DNA from: Mariniflexile sp. AS56
Lineage (GTDB): Bacteria > Bacteroidota > Bacteroidia > Flavobacteriales > Flavobacteriaceae
NCBI RefSeq assembly: GCF_030552475.1
Contig: NZ_JAUPED010000012.1
Span: forward strand, 51,027-115,026
Direction of reading: 5' to 3'
DNA: 64,000 bases
Positions 28,539-38,274 of the stretch are shown in pieces (the stretch's first letter is position 1; the number at the start of each line of letters is the position of its first letter). Made by a program: the position numbers and the translations under genes. The notes under the pieces were generated by a model, which was not told the origin of the DNA, ran no database searches, and worked only from the letters and a program-made list of their open reading frames with translations.

Positions 28539-29894
28539 ATGTATACATTTTCAAATAAATTAAAGACATTTTCTTTCATACTAATGATTTTAGGAGCATT
28601 AGGTGTTGGTTATGGTTTTATGACATCTCATAAATCTTTTGAAGAAGTTGAAACCTTACTTGCAGAAGAATCTCATCACGGTGGTGGTCATGAAGTAGAA
28701 GCTTCACATGAAGCACCAAGTCATGATGCACATGCAGCCGAAAAAGGCCATGGTGAAGACGCACACGCACAAGTAGATGAGCACAAAGAACATATTGAAC
28801 ATGTTCAGCATCAAATAGCGAACAGACCTTGGTCTGCGTTATATGTAGCTGCTTTTTTCTTTATGATGATTGCTTTAGGTGTTTTAGCCTTTTATGCGAT
28901 TCAAATTGCATCTCAAGCAGGTTGGTCTCCAGTATTGTTTAGAGTTATGGAGGGTATTACAGCTTATGTATTACCTGGAGCTTTAATAGTTCTAGCTATA
29001 GCCATAGCATCTGGTACTATAGGTCACTACAATATATTTATTTGGATGGATCCTGAAGTTGTAGCTCATGATAAATTGATACAAGGAAAATCAGGTTGGT
29101 TAAACATTGGATGGTTCGCCGTTAGAGGTTTAATTTTTATAGCTGGTTGGAGTATATACCGTCATTTTGCACGTAAATTTTCAATCGCTCAAGATACTGC
29201 TGAAGATAAAAGTAACTTTAAGAAGTCTTTTAGAATTGCAGCTGGGTTTTTAGTATTCTTTATTTATACGGAATCTATGATGTCTTGGGACTGGATTATG
29301 AGTGTAGATCCTCACTGGTTCTCTACATTATTTGGCTGGTATGTATTTGCTAGTATGTTTGTAAGTGGCATAACCGTAATTGCATTAATTACTATTTACC
29401 TAAAATCTAGAAACTATTTACCATTTGTAAATGAAAACCATTTACATGATGTTGCTAAGTTCATGTTTGCTTTCAGTATTTTCTGGACATACTTATGGTT
29501 CTCACAATTCATGCTTATTTGGTATTCGAATATTCCAGAAGAGGTTACTTATTTTATAACACGTTTCAAAAGTTATCAATTACCTTTCCTTGGAATGGTC
29601 GTTATGAACTTTGTGTTCCCAATATTAATGTTAATGAATGCCGATTATAAACGTATTCCATGGTTTGTTGTGATGGCAGGATTGGTTATTTTGTTCGGAC
29701 ATTATATTGATATTTTCAATATGATTATGCCAGCTACTGTTGGAGACAGATGGTTTATTGGTATACCTGAAATTAGTGCGGTATTGCTTTTTGCTGGATT
29801 ATTCATATTTGTAGTATTTACAGCTTTAACAAAAGCACCATTACTTGTAAAAGGATATCCTTTTATAAAAGAAAGTGAAGATTTTCATTATTAA
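28539..29894 (+). CDS. actF: Alternative complex III subunit ActF (NrfD-like) with His-rich loop
   Basis: 451 residues with about ten helices, paralogous to ActC. Unusually, the loop between helix 1 (about 10-28) and helix 2 (about 98-120) is long and histidine-rich: 12 His within about 48 residues (about 43-90), with many Glu and Asp. By the positive-inside rule this loop is periplasmic. The conserved core (FIYTESMMSWDWIMSVDPHWFST) is intact. The loop may bind metal, but this is inference. The gene ends the act genes and is followed by coxB after 30 nt. Confidence 0.93.
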   Translation: MYTFSNKLKTFSFILMILGALGVGYGFMTSHKSFEEVETLLAEESHHGGGHEVEASHEAPSHDAHAAEKGHGEDAHAQVDEHKEHIEHVQHQIANRPWSALYVAAFFFMMIALGVLAFYAIQIASQAGWSPVLFRVMEGITAYVLPGALIVLAIAIASGTIGHYNIFIWMDPEVVAHDKLIQGKSGWLNIGWFAVRGLIFIAGWSIYRHFARKFSIAQDTAEDKSNFKKSFRIAAGFLVFFIYTESMMSWDWIMSVDPHWFSTLFGWYVFASMFVSGITVIALITIYLKSRNYLPFVNENHLHDVAKFMFAFSIFWTYLWFSQFMLIWYSNIPEEVTYFITRFKSYQLPFLGMVVMNFVFPILMLMNADYKRIPWFVVMAGLVILFGHYIDIFNMIMPATVGDRWFIGIPEISAVLLFAGLFIFVVFTALTKAPLLVKGYPFIKESEDFHY

Positions 29895-29924
29895 TTAAGT
29901 TATAAATAAAGACGAACGACAACA

Positions 29925-30992
29925 ATGACTGCTTTATTAACAATTATAGTTTTAGTATTTATTTTAGTTGCCATTTGGCAAATGGTAAAGATTTTCGATT
30001 TAGCACAAGCTAAAAACGATAATTCTCAAGTTGCCAACGACAAGGATAATACAATCAATGGATATTTAATGATGGGCTTTTTAGCTTTCATTTATATCAT
30101 TACCATCGTATGCTTTGTTCAATGGGGCGATTTGCCATTAATGTCGAATTCGGCATCTGAGCACGGACCAACGATTGATAACTTAATGGTGATCTCTATG
30201 GTCATTATTTTTATCACACAAACCATTACGCAATTTCTATTACACTATTTTGCTTTTAAATACAAAGGTGAAAAAGGGAAGAAAGCTTTATTCTTTGCAG
30301 ATAACAATAAGTTAGAAGCTGTTTGGACTATTATTCCAGTAATTGTATTAGCAGGTTTGATTATCTACGGTTTGAATACTTGGATTAACATTATGGGAGT
30401 TGACGAAAGTGATGACCCATTAGTAGTTGAATTATATGCACAACAGTTTAACTGGAAAGCACGTTACGGTGGTGCAGATAATACCTTAGGTAAATCGAAT
30501 GTACGTTTAATTGATATTGATAGAGCAAATATTTTAGGTTTAGATGAAGCTGATCCGAATGCTCAAGATGATGTTATCACAACTGAATTGCATTTGCCAG
30601 TTGGCAGACCAGTATTATTTAAAATGCGTTCTCAAGATGTATTACACTCTGCATACATGCCTCATTTTAGAGCACAGATGAATTGTGTACCAGGTATGAT
30701 TACTCAATTTGGTTTTACACCAACAGTAACTACTGCTGAGATGAGACAAACAGCAGAAATGGTTGAAAAGGTTGGAAACATTAATAAAATAAGAGTTGAA
30801 AAAAGTAAAGAGTTAATCGCTGAAGGTGGTGAAGCTTTAGATAGATACGAGTTTGACTATATATTATTATGTAATAAAATCTGCGGAAAATCTCATTACA
30901 ACATGCAAATGAAGATTGTAGTAGAAACTCAAGAAGAATATGATGCTTGGATGAAAGAGCAAAAAGAATTCAAAAACTCTCTAGTTAATTAA
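29925..30992 (+). CDS. coxB: Cytochrome c oxidase subunit II
   Basis: 355 residues. Two N-terminal helix regions plus an extra first hydrophobic stretch anchor a periplasmic cupredoxin domain. The CuA ligands are present: a His in VLHSAYMPHF (about 241), then C316, C320, H324 and M327 in the CNKICGKSHYNM motif. The usual Glu between the cysteines is replaced (C-N-K-I-C), though the family contributes only a backbone carbonyl there. It receives electrons for the aa3-type oxidase, probably straight from ActE/ActA given the operon. 28 nt to coxA. Confidence 0.95.
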   Translation: MTALLTIIVLVFILVAIWQMVKIFDLAQAKNDNSQVANDKDNTINGYLMMGFLAFIYIITIVCFVQWGDLPLMSNSASEHGPTIDNLMVISMVIIFITQTITQFLLHYFAFKYKGEKGKKALFFADNNKLEAVWTIIPVIVLAGLIIYGLNTWINIMGVDESDDPLVVELYAQQFNWKARYGGADNTLGKSNVRLIDIDRANILGLDEADPNAQDDVITTELHLPVGRPVLFKMRSQDVLHSAYMPHFRAQMNCVPGMITQFGFTPTVTTAEMRQTAEMVEKVGNINKIRVEKSKELIAEGGEALDRYEFDYILLCNKICGKSHYNMQMKIVVETQEEYDAWMKEQKEFKNSLVN

Positions 30993-31020
30993 TTAAAAAA
31001 GATAAATACGTAATAAGATT

Positions 31021-32811
31021 ATGTCAGCACACGAAGATACTCACGCTCACGACGACCACGGACATCATCATAAAGAGACTTTTGTAACTAAATATATATT
31101 TAGTCAAGATCATAAAATGATTGCTAAGCAGTACCTAATTACTGGTACTATTATGGGAGTTATAGGTGTTTTAATGTCTATGATGTTCCGTATGCAAATT
31201 GCATGGCCAGAAGAGCCTAATTTGTTATTTGAAGCATTGTTAGGTAAATGGGCACCAGAAGGTGTTATGGATGCCGATATCTATTTAGCCTTGGTTACAA
31301 TACATGGTACTATCATGGTATTCTTTGTACTTACTGCGGGTTTAAGTGGTACTTTTAGTAACTTATTAATTCCATTGCAAATTGGAGCACGCGATATGGC
31401 TTCAGGATTTTTAAACATGGTTTCTTACTGGTTGTTTTTCCTTTCTAGTATTATCATGGTTATTTCATTATTTGTTGAAGCAGGTCCGGCAGCAGCTGGA
31501 TGGACAATCTATCCACCATTAAGTGCGCTACCAATGGCACAAGGTGGTTCAGGGATGGGGATGACTCTTTGGTTAGTTTCTATGGCTATTTTTATTGCTT
31601 CATCTTTAATGGGATCTCTTAATTACGTTGTTACTGTAATTAACTTGCGTACAAAAGGGATGTCTATGACAAGATTACCACTTACAATTTGGGCGTTTTT
31701 TGTAACAGCTATAATTGGTGTTATATCGTTTCCTGTATTGTTATCTGCTGCATTATTATTAATCATGGATAGAAGTTTTGGAACATCATTCTTCTTATCA
31801 GATATATTCATTCAAGGTGAAGTGCTACACTATCAAGGTGGTTCTCCAGTATTGTTTGAACACTTATTTTGGTTCTTAGGTCACCCAGAGGTATATATTG
31901 TAATATTACCAGCCATGGGATTAGTATCTGAGATTATGGCATCAAATTCACGTAAACCTATTTTTGGTTATCGTGCGATGATTGCTTCTATTTTAGCGAT
32001 TGCATTTTTATCGACTATCGTTTGGGGTCACCATATGTTTATCTCTGGTATGAATCCATTCTTAGGGTCTGTGTTTACATTTACAACCTTATTAATTGCA
32101 ATACCATCTGCAGTAAAAGCTTTTAACTGGATAACGACACTTTGGAAGGGGAATTTACAAATGAACCCTGCCATGTTATTCTCTATTGGATTTGTATCAA
32201 CATTCATAACTGGAGGTTTAACAGGAATTATTCTTGGTGATAGTGCTTTAGATATTAACGTACATGATACATATTTTGTGGTAGCTCACTTCCACTTGGT
32301 AATGGGTATATCTGCACTTTATGGAATGTTTGCTGGTATTTACCACTGGTATCCAAAAATGTTTGGTCGTATGTTGAATAAAAACTTAGGTTATATTCAC
32401 TTCTGGATTACTGCTATTTGTGCTTACGGGGTATTTTTCCCAATGCACTTTATAGGTATGGCTGGTTTACCACGTCGTTATTATACAAACACGAACTTCC
32501 CATTATTTGACGATTTAGCAAATGTAAATGTTATCATTACTGTTTTTGCTTTAGTTGGTGGAGTAGTACAGATCGTATATTTATATAACTTTTTCAGTAG
32601 CATCTTCTTCGGAAAGAAAGCTACTCAAAATCCATGGAGTTCTACTACATTAGAATGGACAACACCTGTAGAGCATATGCACGGAAACTGGCCAGGAGAT
32701 ATTCCTCACGTTCACCGTTGGGCATATGATTACAGTAAACCAGGTCATGATGTAGATTTTGTACCTCAAAACGTTCCGTTAAAGGAAGGTGAAGAGGAAC
32801 TTCAACACTAA
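31021..32811 (+). CDS. coxA: Cytochrome c oxidase subunit I
   Basis: 596 residues of the haem-copper oxidase A family, with 12 predicted helices. Key residues are visible: GHPEVY (about 287-292) with the CuB His, proton-channel Glu and cross-linked Tyr; GHHMF with the two further CuB histidines (about 337-338); and VVAHFHLVMG with the haem ligands (about 422-426). The first 20 residues are extremely His-rich (7 His), on the cytoplasmic side. It reduces oxygen to water and pumps protons. Last gene of the operon; a terminator follows at 32831. Subunits III and IV are not in this window. Confidence 0.97.
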   Translation: MSAHEDTHAHDDHGHHHKETFVTKYIFSQDHKMIAKQYLITGTIMGVIGVLMSMMFRMQIAWPEEPNLLFEALLGKWAPEGVMDADIYLALVTIHGTIMVFFVLTAGLSGTFSNLLIPLQIGARDMASGFLNMVSYWLFFLSSIIMVISLFVEAGPAAAGWTIYPPLSALPMAQGGSGMGMTLWLVSMAIFIASSLMGSLNYVVTVINLRTKGMSMTRLPLTIWAFFVTAIIGVISFPVLLSAALLLIMDRSFGTSFFLSDIFIQGEVLHYQGGSPVLFEHLFWFLGHPEVYIVILPAMGLVSEIMASNSRKPIFGYRAMIASILAIAFLSTIVWGHHMFISGMNPFLGSVFTFTTLLIAIPSAVKAFNWITTLWKGNLQMNPAMLFSIGFVSTFITGGLTGIILGDSALDINVHDTYFVVAHFHLVMGISALYGMFAGIYHWYPKMFGRMLNKNLGYIHFWITAICAYGVFFPMHFIGMAGLPRRYYTNTNFPLFDDLANVNVIITVFALVGGVVQIVYLYNFFSSIFFGKKATQNPWSSTTLEWTTPVEHMHGNWPGDIPHVHRWAYDYSKPGHDVDFVPQNVPLKEGEEELQH

Positions 32812-32830
32812 AAAATCATATTAAATAATA

Positions 32831-32859
32831 AAAACTCATCTCTTGTAGATGAGTTTTTT
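32831..32859 (+). terminator. Terminator of the act-cox operon
   Basis: An 11-bp stem AAAACTCATCT/AGATGAGTTTT around a CTTGT loop, followed by TTG. It lies 20 nt after the coxA stop. The remaining intergenic sequence up to 33047 shows no recognisable element. Confidence 0.85.
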
Positions 32860-33046
32860 GTTTAAAAGCGTATTTATTTCGTTAAGTTGTAAAAATAATC
32901 TTTTGAAAATCGTTGAAATACAAAAAAATCAGTTAAATTGCACTGTTTTTAAATAAATAAGATTAATTCTATTAATGAATTTATAGCGTTTATCTTACGT
33001 AAATTAAAACGGGCTATTAACAAAATGATTCTAATCTATTTCAACT

Positions 33047-36000
33047 ATGATAACAAACTACTTATCTAGGAAAGTCATTAAAATGACATCAATTCTTTTG
33101 ATGTTTTTATGGGCATCAATATCATGCTTTGCACAATGTCCTACTATTGCAGATCCTAATCCACCTCCCATCTGTGATGCTGCAAAATTCACTTTTAACA
33201 ACTTAAATGCATACGCCTCAAGTACATCGGGTATTGCTTGGTATGCTAATAGTACAGGTGGTAGTGCCTTTAATCCGAATCAATTAGTAAAAGAAGGGAC
33301 GTATTACGCTGATAACAGTTCTGGTACGTGTGGTGCTAGAGAATCAATTGTTGTTGATTTTCAAGTGAATCCTTCTGGACAAAACTTAGACCGTCTTTAT
33401 TGTAGTAATGATAATGCTACAATTCAAACGTATATTGATGATGTGTTACAAGTAGGTATTCCTTCAGGTGGTTCAGTTGCCGTTTATTATGATTTTAATT
33501 TAACGAATCAAGCAAACCCTAGTGATCCTTTAACTTCAGGTGCATCAAATTATTATATTGTATTTGTAGATAGTACTAGTTGTAGAAGTCAAATAGAATT
33601 TGGCCAAGTAGGTGTGTTTAATGCGCCTGCAGACCCAACACCAGCTACTCCGCAAGAATTTTGTGAAGATTCAAACCCTGTGGTTGGTAATTTAGACCCA
33701 GGTACGACTTCAACAAATTTTAAATGGTATGAGAATGTGGATGGTTCAGGAGAGCCTATTCAACCAGCTTTATCACCATTAACTCCTTTAGTAAATGGAG
33801 AAACATATTATGTACAGGTAGATGATATTTTCTGTGTAAGTAATGCCATTGCTGTTACAGCTATTATCGATATTCCTGTAGATGCAGGTGACCCTAGCAC
33901 ATCAGAATATTGTAATGATAGTTTACCAACTAATGATTTTAATTTGTTTGATGAATTGGGTGGCACGCCAGATGCTTCGGGATCAGGATCGTGGTCAGGA
34001 CCATTAACTACTTCAAATGGCTATTTAGGTACTGTGAATATTTCCACATTAACAACGGCTGGCACCTATGTGTTTACCTATTTAGTACCAAGTACAGGTA
34101 TTTGTCCAGACGAAATGTCTACTGTAACGTTTCAAGTATATGAAACATTAAGTTCAGGAACGGTTGCTGCGAGTAATCCAGCTATGTATTGTGAATCTCA
34201 ATTACCGGCTTCGTTTGATTTATCAAGTTTATTAGATAATGAAGACCCTAACGGCCAATGGACGGAAGGAACTTTAAGTTCAGACCCTACAGTTTCAAAC
34301 CCAATAGATTTAACAGGTCGTATACCAGGCACCTATAATTTTACATATACACAAAACTTATTACCAAATCCATGTCCAGAAGAGTCTACTACTGTTCAAG
34401 TGACCGTGTTAGCAGATCCAAATGCAGGAATAGCGGTTAATCAAACGTTTTGTGAAAATGAATTAGCAGCGAATTCACCATTCGATTTGTTTACAGCTTT
34501 AGACGGATCACAAGATAATAATAGTGGTACTTGGACAGATGCTAACAATGTAACTGTAGCCAATTCGATTGATATTTCAGGATTAACAGTTGTGGGAAGT
34601 CCTTATACTTTTAACTATACTATTGATAACGGAACCTGTTCGGATACAGAAGCAATAACAATTACAGTAGAACCATCACCCGAATCTGGTACAGTAAATG
34701 CACCAGTAGCATTCTGTGAAGGTTCGGCACCAGCAAGTTATAATTTGTTCGATTTACTAACAGGAGCCGATGTAACAGGAACTTGGTTTTCAGGTTCAGA
34801 CAATTTAGGAACAGCGGTTTCAAACCCTATCGATTTATCTGGTTTCATTCCAGGAGATTATAATTTCACTTATGATGTAGATGCTGTTGGAAGTTGTGAC
34901 GACGAATTAGTAACGGTATTAGTAACTATAAATGCTTTACCAGTTACCGGCACACCAACGCCAGCTATATTTTGTGAGAATGAATTAGCAGCCAATTCAC
35001 CATTAGATTTATTTGCACAACTTGCAGGTGAAGACGCAGGAGGAACTTGGTCTGATGATAATACATCAGGCGCATTAAGTGGAAGTGATGTTAATTTAAC
35101 TTTGCTAGCTATTGGTTCATATAATTTCACCTATACCATTACAGATGCTAATGGTTGTGAAAACAGCTCAATCGTTCTAGTTAGAGTGGATGATGCTCCA
35201 GAATCTGGTACAGTAAATGCTCCAGTCGCGTTTTGTGAAGGTTCGGCACCAGCAAGTTATAATTTGTTCGATTTATTAACAGGAGCCGATGTCACAGGAA
35301 CTTGGTTTTCAGGTTCAGACAATTTAGGAACAGCGGTTTCAAACCCTATCGATTTATCTGGTTTCATTCCAGGAGATTATAATTTCACTTATGATGTAGA
35401 TGCTGTTGGAAGTTGTGACGACGAATTAGTAACGGTATTAGTAACTATAAATGCTTTACCAGTTACCGGCACACCAACGCCAGCTATATTTTGTGAGAAT
35501 GAATTAGCAGCCAATTCACCATTAGATTTATTTGCACAACTTGCAGGTGAAGATGCAGGAGGAACTTGGTCTGACGATAATACATCAGGCGCTTTAAGTG
35601 GAAGTGATGTTAATTTAAATTTGCTAGCTATTGGTTCATATAATTTCACCTATACCATTACAGATGCTAATGGTTGTGAAAACAGCTCAACCGTTCTGGT
35701 TAGAGTGGATGATGCTCCAGAATCTGGTACAGTAAATGCACCAGTAGCATTCTGTGAAGGTTCGGCACCAGCAAGTTATAATTTGTTCGATTTATTAACA
35801 GGAGCCGATGTAACAGGAACTTGGTTTTCAGGTTCAGACAATTTAGGAACAGCGGTTTCAAACCCTATCGATTTATCTGGTTTCATTCCAGGAGATTATA
35901 ATTTCACTTATGATGTAGATGCTGTTGGAAGTTGTGACGACGAATTAGTAACGGTATTAGTAACTATAAATGCTTTACCAGTTACCGGCACACCAACGCC

Positions 36001-38248
36001 AGCTATATTTTGTGAGAATGAATTAGCAGTCAATTCACCATTAGATTTATTTGCACAACTTGCAGGTGAAGATGCAGGAGGAACTTGGTCTGACGATAAT
36101 ACTTCAGGCGCTTTAAGCGGAAGTGATGTTAATTTAACCTTGCTAGATATTGGTTCATATAATTTCACCTATACCATTACAGATGCTAATGGTTGTGAAA
36201 ATAGCTCAACCGTTCTAGTTAGGGTGGATGATGCTCCAGAATCTGGTACAGTTAACGGTCCTCTGGTATATTGTTTAGCAGATGTTACCTCAGGGCAAAC
36301 ATTTAATTTGTTTGAGCAGTTAACTGGTGAAGATCAAACAGGTGTTTGGAGTGATGATAATGCGTCAGGAGCTTTGGTTGGAAATTCAGTAACTATTGAT
36401 GGTCTTGTAGCAGGTTCATATAATTTCACATTTGATGTGGATGCCATTGGAACTTGTGATGACGAATTGGTAACAGTAACTATAATAATTAACGATACAC
36501 CAGCACCAGAAGCAATTGCAGTACAAGAGTTTTGTGATACAGCGACAGTTGCAGAATTAGTTGCAACAGGAACCACTATAAAATGGTACGACGATGCAAC
36601 TGGAGGAGCGGAATTAGCAGGAACAACAGCTTTAGTGCATGGAGAAACCTATTTTGCAACTCAAACAGATGCTACTTCGGGTTGCGAATCTTCAGTTAGA
36701 ACACAGGTTACTGCAGCTGTATATATGTCTCCAAATTCTGGAATTGCGATTCCAGTGTTAGATTGTAATACGAATAGTGCGATTGATTTAGTTACAGGAC
36801 TAGATGAGACACAAGATGCTGGTGGAACATGGGAAGATACAGACGGAACAAGTGCCTTATCTGGAAATATTTTTGATGCTTCAGGTGTCGCCCCAGGAAA
36901 CTATCAATTTACATATGTAGTAACTGCAACGTCACCTTGTGTAGATGCAAGTACGGTTGTAACAGTAACTATTGATGCGCCTTTAAATCCAGGAAGCAAT
37001 AATACACTAGATGTTTGTAGTAATAATGGAACATCCGATTTATTTCCACTTTTAGGTGGTGCCGATGCTGGTGGTACTTGGTCTCCAGCGATGGCTAGCG
37101 GAACAGGTATTTTCGATCCTTTAGTAGACACAGCAGGAACTTATACTTATACTTTAACAAATGCTTGCGGTACTGTAAGTAGCGATGTGGTTGTATCGGT
37201 TACGCTTGCTCCAAATGCAGGAACTGATAATGTAGTTGCTATTTGTGTAATAGAAGGAGAAACAGATTTATTTCCACTTTTAGGAACAGGGGCACAAAGT
37301 GGTGGAACATGGTCGCCAGCATTAACGAGTGGAACAGGTGTTTTCGACCCAAGTGTTGATACAGCGGGTGCTTATATCTATACCGTTACAGCGGTTGCAC
37401 CTTGTTCACCAGATTCGAGTGCAGAAATTACGGTAACAGTTAATGATTCACCTCAAATAATAGTATTAGAGCCTAATCCTTCTTACTGTTTAGTTAATAA
37501 CCCAACGGTAGCAGATTTAGCATCGAGTATTCGTCCAACAGGTACCGTTATTTGGTATACCGACGCGACCTTAACTACATCATTAGCAGCAACTGATGTG
37601 TTGATACATGGAGAAGATTATTTTGCAACACAAACGAATAGCTCGGGTTGTGAGTCTTCTGCAAGTGTTGAAATTAATGTAATCATTAACGATGCACCAA
37701 CACCTACAATAAAAAATGCAAGTGTGGAATATTGTATTAATGATACTCCTACAATCAATGATTTAAGCGATAATTTAACGGAATCGAATACAGTTAATAA
37801 TAATGTAGTTTGGTATGATGCCGATGTTAATGGATCGGTAATAAGCAGCTCAACAACACTTACTAATTTAACAACATATTATGTGGCACTTATTGATGCT
37901 GCTTCAGGATGTGAAAGTAGTGTGCGTTTAGCAGTGACTCCAGACTTAACCTCTTGTGGTATCCCTAATTTACCAGATGGGTTTTCTCCTAATGGTGATG
38001 GAAAAAATGATACTTACGATGTTGATAATGTAGCCATTTTATATCCGAATTTTGAAATCGAAATTTATAACCGCTATGGCAATATTGTTTATAAAGGGAA
38101 TGTGTCAACACCACGTTTTGATGGGAAGTCAAATCAATCAAGAACAGCTGTAAAAGGCCAGTTACCAGTGGGAATGTACTATTACATTTTCAATTTTAAC
38201 GACGGAAAGACCAAGCCAAAACAAGGCCATTTATACTTAAGCAGATAA
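33047..38248 (+). CDS. Large T9SS type B surface protein with Ig-like repeats
   Basis: 1733 residues. A signal peptide ends SISCFA-Q (about residue 29). The body is a chain of 80-90-residue beta-sandwich-like units, each with an FCE or YC start and a TYNFTY-like strand. Several match CHU_C-associated Ig-like (Ig_7) units with KWYDDATGG...HGETYFATQ patterns (for example about residues 1180 and 1500). Residues 546-1064 are three near-identical 173-residue repeats. The last 90 residues (GFSPNGDGKNDTY at about 1644, IYNRYGNIVYKG, to HLYLSR) form the gliding-motility-associated type B sorting domain that directs export by the type IX system. The following gene is a PorP/SprF protein, as usual for such cargo. 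Probably a cell-surface or released adhesin; the ligand is unknown. An internal ATG at 33083 is a possible alternative start. Confidence 0.92.
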   Translation: MITNYLSRKVIKMTSILLMFLWASISCFAQCPTIADPNPPPICDAAKFTFNNLNAYASSTSGIAWYANSTGGSAFNPNQLVKEGTYYADNSSGTCGARESIVVDFQVNPSGQNLDRLYCSNDNATIQTYIDDVLQVGIPSGGSVAVYYDFNLTNQANPSDPLTSGASNYYIVFVDSTSCRSQIEFGQVGVFNAPADPTPATPQEFCEDSNPVVGNLDPGTTSTNFKWYENVDGSGEPIQPALSPLTPLVNGETYYVQVDDIFCVSNAIAVTAIIDIPVDAGDPSTSEYCNDSLPTNDFNLFDELGGTPDASGSGSWSGPLTTSNGYLGTVNISTLTTAGTYVFTYLVPSTGICPDEMSTVTFQVYETLSSGTVAASNPAMYCESQLPASFDLSSLLDNEDPNGQWTEGTLSSDPTVSNPIDLTGRIPGTYNFTYTQNLLPNPCPEESTTVQVTVLADPNAGIAVNQTFCENELAANSPFDLFTALDGSQDNNSGTWTDANNVTVANSIDISGLTVVGSPYTFNYTIDNGTCSDTEAITITVEPSPESGTVNAPVAFCEGSAPASYNLFDLLTGADVTGTWFSGSDNLGTAVSNPIDLSGFIPGDYNFTYDVDAVGSCDDELVTVLVTINALPVTGTPTPAIFCENELAANSPLDLFAQLAGEDAGGTWSDDNTSGALSGSDVNLTLLAIGSYNFTYTITDANGCENSSIVLVRVDDAPESGTVNAPVAFCEGSAPASYNLFDLLTGADVTGTWFSGSDNLGTAVSNPIDLSGFIPGDYNFTYDVDAVGSCDDELVTVLVTINALPVTGTPTPAIFCENELAANSPLDLFAQLAGEDAGGTWSDDNTSGALSGSDVNLNLLAIGSYNFTYTITDANGCENSSTVLVRVDDAPESGTVNAPVAFCEGSAPASYNLFDLLTGADVTGTWFSGSDNLGTAVSNPIDLSGFIPGDYNFTYDVDAVGSCDDELVTVLVTINALPVTGTPTPAIFCENELAVNSPLDLFAQLAGEDAGGTWSDDNTSGALSGSDVNLTLLDIGSYNFTYTITDANGCENSSTVLVRVDDAPESGTVNGPLVYCLADVTSGQTFNLFEQLTGEDQTGVWSDDNASGALVGNSVTIDGLVAGSYNFTFDVDAIGTCDDELVTVTIIINDTPAPEAIAVQEFCDTATVAELVATGTTIKWYDDATGGAELAGTTALVHGETYFATQTDATSGCESSVRTQVTAAVYMSPNSGIAIPVLDCNTNSAIDLVTGLDETQDAGGTWEDTDGTSALSGNIFDASGVAPGNYQFTYVVTATSPCVDASTVVTVTIDAPLNPGSNNTLDVCSNNGTSDLFPLLGGADAGGTWSPAMASGTGIFDPLVDTAGTYTYTLTNACGTVSSDVVVSVTLAPNAGTDNVVAICVIEGETDLFPLLGTGAQSGGTWSPALTSGTGVFDPSVDTAGAYIYTVTAVAPCSPDSSAEITVTVNDSPQIIVLEPNPSYCLVNNPTVADLASSIRPTGTVIWYTDATLTTSLAATDVLIHGEDYFATQTNSSGCESSASVEINVIINDAPTPTIKNASVEYCINDTPTINDLSDNLTESNTVNNNVVWYDADVNGSVISSSTTLTNLTTYYVALIDAASGCESSVRLAVTPDLTSCGIPNLPDGFSPNGDGKNDTYDVDNVAILYPNFEIEIYNRYGNIVYKGNVSTPRFDGKSNQSRTAVKGQLPVGMYYYIFNFNDGKTKPKQGHLYLSR
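34682..36238 (+). repeat. Three tandem 519-bp repeats within the adhesin gene
   Basis: Units start at 34682, 35201 and 35720 with GAATCTGGTACAGT; a fourth, divergent start is at 36239. Spacing is exactly 519 bp (173 codons). By eye the copies differ at only about 10-15 bases each, and a central stretch of over 250 bp is identical in all three. Copies 1 and 3 share 5' variants (GCACCAGTAGCATTC) against copy 2, while copies 2 and 3 share 3' variants (GAAGATGC, GACGATAAT), a mosaic pattern. Protein changes are few (LTLLA/LNLLA/LTLLD, LAAN/LAVN, SIVL/STVL). Confidence 0.97.
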
Positions 38249-38274
38249 TTTTAGATAAACAAAATTTAGAAATC

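Noticed and set aside
34870..36168. Three minus-strand open frames of 86 codons spaced 519 bp apart
   Set aside because: They are antisense shadows of the three tandem repeats in the adhesin gene; their repetition follows from the repeat itself.
34682..36238. Regular direct repeats considered as a CRISPR array
   Set aside because: The repeat unit is 519 bp, coding and contiguous without spacers; there are no cas genes.
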